NCBI GenBank assembly: GCA_910586095.1
Contig: CAJUHQ010000166.1
Coordinates: forward strand, 1-5,583
Length of the DNA: 5,583 nt
Direction of reading: 5' to 3'
From: an uncultured Lachnospiraceae bacterium
Lineage (GTDB): Bacteria > Bacillota > Clostridia > Lachnospirales > Lachnospiraceae
This document shows, one piece after another, positions 1 to 5,440 of this stretch (its first letter is position 1; every line of letters starts with the position of its first letter). Both the position numbers and the translations under genes were made by a program. The notes under the pieces were generated by a model. That model did not search any database and was not told the origin of the DNA. It was given only the letters and a program-made list of their open reading frames with translations.

Positions 1-52
1 ATTGTATGCGAAAAAATACAATTTAAGTGTCCAATTTTTGTTGACCAGTGCA
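1..52. mobile_element. possible outer end of an IS3-family (IS150-like) insertion sequence
   Basis: Read on the minus strand from base 52, the sequence starts TGCACTGGTCAACAAAAATT and continues with GGACACTT. From memory this resembles the terminal inverted repeats of IS150-group IS3 elements (TG-x-ACTG-x-CCC-x-AAAAGTTGGACA type), and it ends in the expected 5'-TG on that strand. It stops exactly where the first CRISPR-like repeat begins, and that repeat lacks a recognisable 5' part, which fits insertion into or beside it. A perfect 7-bp inverted repeat (ATTGTAT at 1-7, ATACAAT at 16-22) lies inside. No transposase is visible because the element would lie to the left of the window. The call rests on motif resemblance only. 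Confidence 0.3.
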
Positions 53-83
53 AAAAAATAATCCCCCAAAAGGGGACGGAAAC
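53..83 (+). repeat. CRISPR repeat 1, 5' part replaced or eroded
   Basis: The hairpin CCCC (64-67), loop AAAA and GGGG (72-75) is followed by the tag ACGGAAAC (76-83). Upstream the match to the fullest repeat (549-582) falls to an A-rich run. The possible insertion sequence end stops at base 52, just where the repeat should continue. Confidence 0.65.
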
Positions 84-110
84 GTTTCTTCAGGTGCTTC
101 GGTCTCTTCA

Positions 111-141
111 GTAAACAATCTCCCCGAAAGGGGACGGAAAT
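111..141 (+). repeat. CRISPR repeat 2, core intact
   Basis: The hairpin CCCC (122-125), loop GAAA and GGGG (130-133) is followed by ACGGAAAT (134-141). The tag starts only 58 bases after that of repeat 1, leaving a spacer of roughly 24-28 bases, short for type III. The segment 84-110 is the best candidate for a surviving, probably shortened, spacer. Confidence 0.65.
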
Positions 142-450
142 TCACCTTATCCCTTCGATATTTGCCTTGTCTCATCATTAAGAACAAACAACCCAGAAGG
201 AAACGTATGTTATTTATAAAACTACAAAGTGGCATTATTATTTAAAGCACATATTCTCACAAGAAAACAAAACGTTGCAACAGTTTATATAAAGGGCAAA
301 AAGCTCTTACTTAAAAAGTAGTTCTTCTAAAGAGGAAAACAACAACTGTTTTCAATCCAAATAGGAGCGCATATGTTTTTATAAAAATAGGAAAAATAAT
401 TTGATTTACTCATTTAGAATGTGTTATCCTTAACAATAGAGAAAACAAAA

Positions 451-481
451 GTGTGGAGCTCCTATGTTAGGAGACGGAAAC
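451..481 (+). repeat. CRISPR repeat with a replaced stem but conserved tag
   Basis: The stem CTCCTA (459-464), loop TGT, TAGGAG (468-473) is followed directly by ACGGAAAC (474-481), the same tag as repeat 1. The stem sequence is entirely different from the C4/G4 stems, but pairing is perfect and the tag sits at the same place. It may come from a second repeat family or from paired changes. Confidence 0.5.
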
Positions 482-548
482 CAGAAAGTCCACTGGGCAA
501 GTCCATATCCAGCTTATAAACGAACTATATTTTTAATGAGATGGAAAA

Positions 549-582
549 GTTTCAATAAATACCCCCGAAAGGGGACGAAAAT
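549..582 (+). repeat. fullest CRISPR repeat in the window
   Basis: It begins GTTTCAATAAATA, has the hairpin CCCC (563-566), GAAA, GGGG (571-574), and ends ACGAAAAT (575-582), for about 34 bases. The GTTTCAAT start is typical of type III repeats, and a related GTTTTCAAT occurs at 348-356. A tag-like ATGGAAAA (541-548) directly abuts it, suggesting that the spacer before this repeat has been deleted. Confidence 0.65.
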
Positions 583-684
583 ACTTCAACCATCTTTTCA
601 ACCTCAACAGGTACAAGTGTTTTTATCTGTTAAATAATGAAAAGTAGAAGCGCTTTAATGATTTTTATATCGTTACGATTCTGC

Positions 685-718
685 GCAAGATTCCTTTTCC
701 CCGCTAGGGGACGAAAAT
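685..718 (+). repeat. last CRISPR repeat before cas1, core only
   Basis: The hairpin CCCC (699-702), loop GCTA, GGGG (707-710) is followed by ACGAAAAT (711-718). The 14 bases in front show almost no match to the fullest repeat, so only the 3' 20 bases are conserved. It lies about 100 bases upstream of the cas1 start codon. Confidence 0.55.
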
Positions 719-803
719 GTGTACATACAATAACGTGCGCTTTTTTGTGCAAAACAAAAAGTACTTCCCGTTTGTCAAAGAGAACGGTAGAACCAATCTA
801 TAC

Positions 804-811
804 AAAGGAGG
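804..811 (+). promoter_or_regulatory. ribosome binding site of the cas1 remnant
   Basis: AAAGGAGG lies nine bases before the ATG at 821, an almost ideal Shine-Dalgarno sequence. Its preservation means the broken cas1 start could still be translated. It also fixes the cas1 start. Confidence 0.8.
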
Positions 812-820
812 AATACATAG

Positions 821-1042
821 ATGAGTTTGCTGTTTGTCAATGAAAATAGTGCTACGATAGGCATCGAATCCAATCGATGTGTGGTGCAGTATGCAGATGG
901 CATGAAAAAGATGGTTCCAATTGAAACAGTAGAAGGGATTACCATCATGGGATATGCAAAGCTGACAACAGAAAAAGTACAAAGAACTGTTAGAGCATTT
1001 GCCAGCGTATGCTTCGGCACAAGACAGTATACGAGTCTATAA
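821..1042 (+). pseudogene. cas1: cas1, N-terminal ~50 codons only, CRISPR adaptation nuclease remnant
   Basis: The reading frame gives 73 residues. Residues 1-50 (MSLLFVNENSATIGIES..., then VVQYADGMKKMVPIETVEGITIMG and LTT) match what I know of the N-terminal beta-rich domain of Cas1 from Firmicutes type III loci. Full Cas1 is about 300-340 residues and its metal-binding Glu/His/Asp residues lie in the C-terminal domain, which is absent. After codon 50 (968-970) homology stops: the sequence passes into the end of cas2 in another frame, and residues 51-73 are out-of-frame translation ending at 1042. Cas1 with Cas2 inserts new spacers, so this copy cannot. The start is supported by a strong ribosome binding site. 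Removing one base from the A run at 972-976 would join the two fragments into a single frame of about 98 residues, so either a later indel or a sequencing error could explain the stop. Confidence 0.8.
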
Positions 1043-1118
1043 GATTGTTGGAAGAGGACAAGTTGCCAATTTTGGCAGATTGACAGAAAACGAAAGTGAA
1101 GACATTATTGTTATTTAA
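972..1118 (+). pseudogene. cas2: probable cas2, C-terminal ~48 codons only
   Basis: In the +1 frame relative to cas1 the DNA reads KKYKELLEHLPAYASAQDS, then IRVYKIVGRGQVANFGRL, ending EDIIVI and a stop at 1116-1118. The pattern 'DSIRVYxI...G...FG...E-D-hydrophobic end' fits the last beta strands of the ferredoxin-like Cas2 fold (for example DSVRxYxL...G...E-x-x-I-I-L ends). Its place between cas1 and csm6 fits. A complete Cas2 has about 90-100 residues; the N-terminal strand with the catalytic Asp is missing. No start codon or ribosome binding site serves this frame, so it is at most translated through frameshift from cas1. Assignment is from pattern and context, not a search; a non-Cas fragment cannot be excluded. 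Confidence 0.6.
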
Positions 1119-1122
1119 GGAG
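1117..1122 (+). promoter_or_regulatory. csm6 ribosome binding site overlapping the cas2 stop
   Basis: AAGGAG starts inside the TAA stop (1116-1118) of the cas2 remnant and lies five bases before the csm6 ATG at 1128. This close packing suggests that cas2 and csm6 were translationally coupled in the ancestral operon. csm6 still has its own good site. Confidence 0.75.
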
Positions 1123-1127
1123 ACACA

Positions 1128-2441
1128 ATGGGAAAGAGAATTTTATTTGCACCAATAGGAGGAACTGATCCGATTCGGTATTCACGAGATGGCTCTATGC
1201 TTCATATTTGCAGGCATTATCAGCCAGATATAGTATATTTATATCTATCCTATGAGATGATGGAATATCACAAAAAGGATAATCGTTATATAGATGCTCT
1301 CGAGCGTTTGGGCGAGTATTTGCATCATCCCTTTGAAGTAAAAGTGATTGAGCGCAGCCAGCTCAAGGATGATGTACATCAATATGATCGATTTTATCAG
1401 GATTTTCGGGAGGAAATCAGAAAAATTGAGCAGAAGATGAACCCAGAAGATGAGTTGTTGGTCAATATGGCATCGGGAACACCTGCAATGAAAAGTGCGC
1501 TGTCTGTGCTGGCAACTCTGGCAGAATATCGCTTCAAGCCGATACAAGTCAGTACCCCACAAAAAAAGATTAATTCAGAACAAAACTCATATGACAATGA
1601 ACAAAGTTGGATACAAAATCAGGATAATTGTGAAGATGCGCCCAATCGGTGTGAGGAAGTGCAGTGTCTCAATCTCATGAAAATGTTTAAGATTGATGCC
1701 ATAAAGAAACATATTCGCGCCTATGATTATACAGCCGCACTTTTAGTTGCGAAGGAACTTCAAAAAGATATTTCAGAAGATGCCTATCGCCTGTTGCAGA
1801 TTGCAGATGCTAGAGTCAAATTAGACAGGCAACAAATCAGTAAGCTGATGAAGACAAAAACATATGACATTTATCCTATTCAGGACGAGAAAAAGCAGAA
1901 AATATTTGAGTACGCGCTAGTGTTGCAGATCAAGATTGAAAAGCAGGAATACGCTGATTTTATCAGAGGTGTCACGCCGATTGTAGTGGACTTATTAGAG
2001 AGCATTTTGCAGAATGTATGTGGTATCCAATTACAAGATTGCTGTACAAAAGATAAGAAAAATGAGATCTGGAAGTGGAATAGAAAAAAATTAAATGGAC
2101 TAGGGTTGCTCACGTTATTGGACAAAACGTATGGAGGTTTTCGTGAAGGACCTGTCTATTCAAATCATATAGCTACCATTATTCGAGATCGGTGCAGTGA
2201 CCAGACCATGAAACGAAATGTGAACGCAATCGCACAAGTCGAGAAAAATGTGCGCAATGTGGCAGCACATCAAATTATCTCTGTTACCAACGAGTGGTTT
2301 CGCAATCGCACAGGCAAGACAGCAAAAGAAATTTTTACCTTGATTCAGTATCTGATTCAGGAGGCTGGTATCAATACAGCACAAAAAGACTGGAAATCCT
2401 ATGACAAAATGAATAAGATGATTGAGCAGTATTTGCGGTAG
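1128..2441 (+). CDS. csm6: Csm6, CARF-HEPN ribonuclease of type III-A CRISPR systems
   Basis: Csm6 is a cytoplasmic, dimeric single-strand RNase. In type III systems Cas10 makes cyclic oligoadenylates when target RNA is bound; these bind the CARF domain and switch on RNA cleavage by HEPN, causing dormancy or killing of the infecting element. Here the 437 residues match the usual size. The N-terminal CARF domain (about 1-150) opens with ILFAPIGGTDPI (residues 5-16) and DGSMLHICRHY, and carries the ligand-site motif NMASGTP (113-119). The C-terminal HEPN domain (about 250-437) has the catalytic R-x4-H motif RNVAAH, with Arg376 and His381. I see no frameshift or missing key residue. It follows the cas1/cas2 remnants by nine bases and is closed by a terminator. 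No cas10 or other csm gene is in the window, so it is either an orphan or serves effectors elsewhere. Whether the ligand is cA4 or cA6 cannot be told. Confidence 0.93.
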   Translation: MGKRILFAPIGGTDPIRYSRDGSMLHICRHYQPDIVYLYLSYEMMEYHKKDNRYIDALERLGEYLHHPFEVKVIERSQLKDDVHQYDRFYQDFREEIRKIEQKMNPEDELLVNMASGTPAMKSALSVLATLAEYRFKPIQVSTPQKKINSEQNSYDNEQSWIQNQDNCEDAPNRCEEVQCLNLMKMFKIDAIKKHIRAYDYTAALLVAKELQKDISEDAYRLLQIADARVKLDRQQISKLMKTKTYDIYPIQDEKKQKIFEYALVLQIKIEKQEYADFIRGVTPIVVDLLESILQNVCGIQLQDCCTKDKKNEIWKWNRKKLNGLGLLTLLDKTYGGFREGPVYSNHIATIIRDRCSDQTMKRNVNAIAQVEKNVRNVAAHQIISVTNEWFRNRTGKTAKEIFTLIQYLIQEAGINTAQKDWKSYDKMNKMIEQYLR

Positions 2442-2470
2442 AAATGGATGAAATACGATGATATAGAAAT

Positions 2471-2502
2471 CAAAAAGTGCTACTGAATGGTAGCGTTTTT
2501 TG
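2471..2502 (+). terminator. rho-independent terminator after csm6
   Basis: The stem GCTAC (2479-2483), loop TGAATG, GTAGC (2490-2494) is extended by two G-T wobble pairs and an A5/T5 stretch, and ends in TTTTTT (2496-2501). The A run on the 5' side makes it potentially bidirectional. It begins 30 bases after the csm6 stop and separates csm6 from the exporter gene. Confidence 0.85.
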
Positions 2503-2558
2503 ATTGGAATCACAGAAAAGCTGTTAGTGTGAACTATAACTTTTTGCTTGCGATCAAG

Positions 2559-2572
2559 TTAGCAAATGCTAA
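2559..2572. repeat. palindrome before the exporter start
   Basis: TTAGCA, AA, TGCTAA is a perfect 6-bp inverted repeat ending four bases before the Shine-Dalgarno GGAGG (2577-2581). It could be an operator or an mRNA hairpin affecting translation of the exporter. A hairpin this short and A+T-rich could also be chance. Confidence 0.35.
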
Positions 2573-2587
2573 AAATGGAGGAAGTAT

Positions 2588-4282
2588 ATGAACTATGGGG
2601 ATTTAATAAATGTAAAGAAAAATATAGGGAAATGGATTAAAATAACAATATTCATCATGATTTCTTCATTTTTATATTTAATTCCACTAAAATTAGTTGA
2701 AGTTATGATAGATAATACCCAAAAAAGTGTAACATCCATTTTGACAATAGGCATTATTTTACTTGTGATCTATGTAGTGTCATCATATATAGGGGCGCTT
2801 GTTGACTATTACATAGATTCCTTTTCATTTGAAACAAGTAATCAAGTAAGAATCAAGGTATTTCATAACATTTTAAATCTCAATAAAGAACAGTTTAGTG
2901 AAATTATAAAAGGCGATTCATTTGGTTCCTTAATAGAGGATACAAAAATTGTATCAGAAAGTTCCATAAAACCAATATGTTTATTGATAAAGTCTGGCAT
3001 CTCTTTTGTGGGCGGTTTGATTCTTGTTTCGTCTGTCAGTCCTATTATTACAATTGTCTTACTGATCGTAGGAATATGTGCATCATTGATAAATAAACAC
3101 ATGAGCAAAAAGTATCAAGAACATATTTATGAAACTAGAGAATCATCAGACAAAATATGGAATTTATTAAATGAAATTAGTTATCATTTTTTAACAATTA
3201 AATTAAACAGAAGAGAAAACTATTTTATGAATAAAGCAAAACAGGATAGTAATAACTATTTGATTAATGAAAGAAAAGAAGATATCCATAATAAAAAAAT
3301 GTATGCTATAGACACTATTATTTTTATGGGAACTATAGGAATTTTATATAGTATCACATCATTGTTGGTGTATTATAACAAGATGTCTATGGGCGGTTTG
3401 GTTGCAATAATGATGTATAATTCCATTTTAATTGATCCATTACTTGAATTTTCACAAATGGTTAAGGAATATACAAAAACAAAAGTATCAATCGGCAGAA
3501 TAAATAAATATATGATTGCTAATGATACTGAAATTGTAGAAAGAAAAGATGTAAAACATATAAGAAAATGTATTAAAATAAAAGAAATCTGTTACAGATA
3601 TGACAATAAATTAATACTAAATAATATTACTATTTCAATAAATGTAGGTGAAAAAGTAGCAATTGTAGGTGAAAGTGGAGCTGGAAAAACAACGTTACTA
3701 TATATCTTGTGTGGATTGATAAAACAGTCCTCTGGAAAAATATATGTGGATGATAAAATATGTACTAGCATGGAGGAATATTTAGATACATTTTCAGTTC
3801 TTTTACAAGAATCTAAAATATACAATACAAATTTAAAGGATAATTTGTATCTGTATACAGACGATTGGGACAAAGAGAGGGTTAGTGATTATATTTCTTT
3901 ATTTGAATTAAAGGAGCTATTAGAGATGAGTACTAATCCAGAATACTTACAAACAAAGCTAAATAATATTTCAGGTGGCGAAGAAAAAAGAGTTAGATTA
4001 ATCAGTGTGTTAGCAAAAAATTCGGATATTATTTGTTTGGATGAGTTTAGCAATTCTTTGGACAATAATCTATGTAATAAAATGATAAACTTTATTTTAA
4101 AGAATTTTGCAGATAAAACATTCATAGTAATCGATCACCGATTAAATCTTGTAGAAAAATTTGATAAAATAATTGTCATGAGAAATGGAAAGATCGAGCA
4201 TATAGGAACACATAGCGAACTAATCAATAGATCAAGCTACTATAGAAAGCTGTATGATTCTAGGGAGAATGGAAATGCATGA
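2588..4282 (+). CDS. type I ABC exporter, fused permease and ATPase, substrate unknown
   Basis: The 564-residue product has the membrane-domain then ATPase order of half-size exporters that work as dimers. Likely transmembrane segments are near residues 17-36, 51-74, 129-150, 152-170, 238-263 and 267-287. The ATPase has an A-loop Tyr338, Walker A GESGAGKTT (361-369), Q-loop Gln407, signature SGGEE (462-466), Walker B with Asp485 and catalytic Glu486, D-loop SNSLD, and H-loop His517, so it looks active. There is no N-terminal C39 peptidase domain, hence no built-in leader peptidase. Start: ATG after GGAGG at 2577-2581. Codon use is dominated by AT-rich codons (many ATA, AAA, AGA); bases 3241-3300 hold only 12 G/C of 60, against 30 of 60 in 5161-5220 of mtnN, suggesting separate acquisition. 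The stop overlaps a short downstream start, hinting at a lost partner. Such exporters often serve peptide or drug export, but nothing here identifies the cargo. Confidence 0.92.
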   Translation: MNYGDLINVKKNIGKWIKITIFIMISSFLYLIPLKLVEVMIDNTQKSVTSILTIGIILLVIYVVSSYIGALVDYYIDSFSFETSNQVRIKVFHNILNLNKEQFSEIIKGDSFGSLIEDTKIVSESSIKPICLLIKSGISFVGGLILVSSVSPIITIVLLIVGICASLINKHMSKKYQEHIYETRESSDKIWNLLNEISYHFLTIKLNRRENYFMNKAKQDSNNYLINERKEDIHNKKMYAIDTIIFMGTIGILYSITSLLVYYNKMSMGGLVAIMMYNSILIDPLLEFSQMVKEYTKTKVSIGRINKYMIANDTEIVERKDVKHIRKCIKIKEICYRYDNKLILNNITISINVGEKVAIVGESGAGKTTLLYILCGLIKQSSGKIYVDDKICTSMEEYLDTFSVLLQESKIYNTNLKDNLYLYTDDWDKERVSDYISLFELKELLEMSTNPEYLQTKLNNISGGEEKRVRLISVLAKNSDIICLDEFSNSLDNNLCNKMINFILKNFADKTFIVIDHRLNLVEKFDKIIVMRNGKIEHIGTHSELINRSSYYRKLYDSRENGNA

Positions 4283-4344
4283 ATATAGTAGTAAACTTGC
4301 ATTATACAATTCCTGAAATGTCGTATATCATTTCTATAGAGTAA
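4279..4344 (+). pseudogene. 21-codon frame overlapping the exporter stop, possible stub of a lost operon gene
   Basis: The exporter stop and an ATG overlap as ATGA (4279-4282), the classic arrangement for translational coupling. The frame reads MNIVVNLHYTIPEMSYIISI then Glu and a TAA at 4342-4344. I do not recognise it and it has no membrane segment or cysteine pattern. Either it is the first part of a second transporter or peptide-cluster gene destroyed by a nonsense change or deletion, or it is chance in A+T-rich DNA. The overlap is the only positive evidence. Confidence 0.25.
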
Positions 4345-4643
4345 TTAATAACCAAGTCTGATTCTACTACAATATTAAAAATAGAAGTTGCTTTTGATTG
4401 CTCCTAGATCCAAAATACTCATAATAATATCAAATTTATGATGAATTTTTGCAACAAGTGCAAATTCTCAAAGAATAGGTTGTATTACTATTTTGCAGTT
4501 GGTATAATAAATTCTGACAGAGAAAGGGCAAAGATCCTCCACAGGGAGAATATTTTCAAAAGAAGAAAAAATCAACTTGCGATAGTGCTATGCAATTTGT
4601 GAGCTATTGAGAGGATGGAGGATTCAGAAGAATAAAGAAAGGT
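4345..4643. other. stretch without a recognisable gene, ending in the mtnN promoter and leader
   Basis: No frame on either strand gives a convincing protein. The left part (to about 4470) is as A+T-rich as the exporter gene and is probably decayed accessory DNA; a frameshifted minus-strand reading at 4302-4468 is discussed separately. A perfect inverted repeat TTTGCA-ACAAG-TGCAAA lies at 4448-4464, 15 bases before the mtnN -35 box, a possible operator. From about 4515 the sequence is the untranslated leader of mtnN. No clear terminator follows the exporter gene and no known riboswitch is recognised. Confidence 0.5.
4480..4508 (+). promoter_or_regulatory. sigma-A-type promoter for mtnN
   Basis: TTGTAT (4480-4485), a spacer of exactly 17 bases and a consensus TATAAT (4503-4508) preceded by TGG, an extended -10. 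Transcription should start near 4515, giving a leader of about 138 bases before the mtnN start. Confidence 0.75.
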
Positions 4644-4652
4644 ATGGAAAAC

Positions 4653-5351
4653 ATGAAAAAAGTAGGAATTATAGGTGCAATGGAGTTAGAGGTTTCTGAG
4701 TTAAAATCCAAGATGGATGTACAAAATGTGGTGGACAAGGCTGGCATGAAGTTTTATGAGGGCCTTTTAAACGAAAAAAATGTGGTGGTCGTACAGTGTG
4801 GGATTGGCAAAGTCAATGCTGGTATGTGCGTTCAGATTTTGGTTGATTTATTTGGCGTGGATGCTGTTATCAATACAGGAGTAGCAGGTTCTTTGCAGGC
4901 AAAGATCAATATTGGAGATATTGTGGTATCTACAGATGCCTGCGAACATGATATGGATGTCAGTGCATTAGGATATGAGCCAGGAATTATTCCACAGATG
5001 GAGACTTCTTGTTTTGAGGCGGACAAGACATTTATACAACAGGCGATAGACGTTTGCAAGGAAGTCAATCCAGACATTGGCGTATATGAAGGACGTGTAG
5101 TCAGTGGTGACCAGTTTATCTCGGATAGCGCAGTCAAGGATAAGTTAATCAAGCAGTTTGATGGAGCCTGCGCAGAGATGGAAGGGGCAGCGATTGCACA
5201 TGCTGCATTTTTAAATCAGATTCCTTTTGTAGTGTTGCGCGCAATCTCGGACAAGGCGGATGGCAGTGCACATATGGATTATCCTGAGTTTGAGCGCGCT
5301 GCTGCGGCACACTGTGCGAAGCTAGTGGAGCATTTGATTATGAGAATATAA
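4653..5351 (+). CDS. mtnN: 5'-methylthioadenosine/S-adenosylhomocysteine nucleosidase
   Basis: This cytoplasmic enzyme removes adenine from methylthioadenosine and S-adenosylhomocysteine, recycling by-products of polyamine, methylation and autoinducer-2 metabolism. The protein begins MKKVGIIGAMELEVSELK, the family's typical start, and runs 232 residues, the usual length. The catalytic residues known from E. coli (Glu12, Glu174, Asp197) correspond to Glu13, Glu177 in AEMEGAAIAHA, and Asp200 in RAISDKAD. The motifs GIGKVNAG and NTGVAG of the nucleoside phosphorylase fold are also present. I prefer the ATG at 4653 to the one at 4644: AAAGG ends at 4642, only one base before 4644 but ten before 4653, and homologues begin at this Met. 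Its base composition is ordinary and it has its own promoter, so it is most likely a core gene unrelated to the CRISPR remnant. Confidence 0.96.
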   Translation: MKKVGIIGAMELEVSELKSKMDVQNVVDKAGMKFYEGLLNEKNVVVVQCGIGKVNAGMCVQILVDLFGVDAVINTGVAGSLQAKINIGDIVVSTDACEHDMDVSALGYEPGIIPQMETSCFEADKTFIQQAIDVCKEVNPDIGVYEGRVVSGDQFISDSAVKDKLIKQFDGACAEMEGAAIAHAAFLNQIPFVVLRAISDKADGSAHMDYPEFERAAAAHCAKLVEHLIMRI

Positions 5352-5440
5352 CACATGTTTAATCTTTCATACAGTTCACAGTCTATTTGAAGCTATATGG
5401 TTATTAAAATGCACAAAAGGGAAAGGAGCGTGAAGGCGGC

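Larger units (their letters stand above)
50..718 (+). CRISPR. degenerate type III CRISPR array, mostly eroded
   Basis: A core of a 4-bp stem (CCCC/GGGG) with a 4-nt loop, followed by ACGGAAAC or ACGAAAAT, occurs at 64-83, 122-141, 563-582 and 699-718. A variant stem with the same tag lies at 459-481. The 8-nt end matches the style of type III crRNA 5' tags (ACGAGAAC in Staphylococcus epidermidis), so transcription would run left to right, towards cas1. Distances between tag ends are irregular: 58, 340, 101 and 136. Weaker tag-like remnants end near 204, 268, 340, 548 and 644, bringing most intervals to about 57-74, with 84 and 34 as exceptions, consistent with an array of ~65-72-base units that has lost bases and repeats. 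These remnants are A-rich and some may be chance. No two full repeats are identical, so efficient processing by Cas6 is doubtful. Confidence 0.7.

Noticed and set aside
23..245. Overlapping open frames on both strands at the left end
   Set aside because: They span two CRISPR repeat cores and the possible IS end; the composition is explained by repeats, not coding.
401..429. Possible promoter TTGATT-N17-TTATCC within the array
   Set aside because: The -35 is fair but the -10 barely matches consensus; such matches are frequent in A+T-rich DNA.
772..802. Possible cas1 promoter TTGTCA with TCTATA
   Set aside because: The spacer is 19 bases, the -10 is weak, and the start of transcription would fall on the ribosome binding site.
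637..843. Open frame of 68 codons on the plus strand
   Set aside because: It runs through a CRISPR repeat core and into the cas1 start in another frame, has no ribosome binding site and no recognisable protein features.
966..980. Programmed frameshift joining the cas1 and cas2 fragments
   Set aside because: The A run would favour a -1 slip, whereas the cas2 fragment lies in the +1 frame; an ordinary indel explains it better.
4515..4652. Possible SAM or SAH riboswitch in the mtnN leader
   Set aside because: The leader is long enough, but I find no conserved core or stable multi-stem fold, and only a short CTCC/GGAG pairing.
4480..5351. A functional link between mtnN and the CRISPR/Csm6 unit (nucleotide or SAM-derived signalling)
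   Set aside because: mtnN has its own promoter, normal composition and a complete housekeeping active site, and it is separated from csm6 by a terminator and the exporter island.
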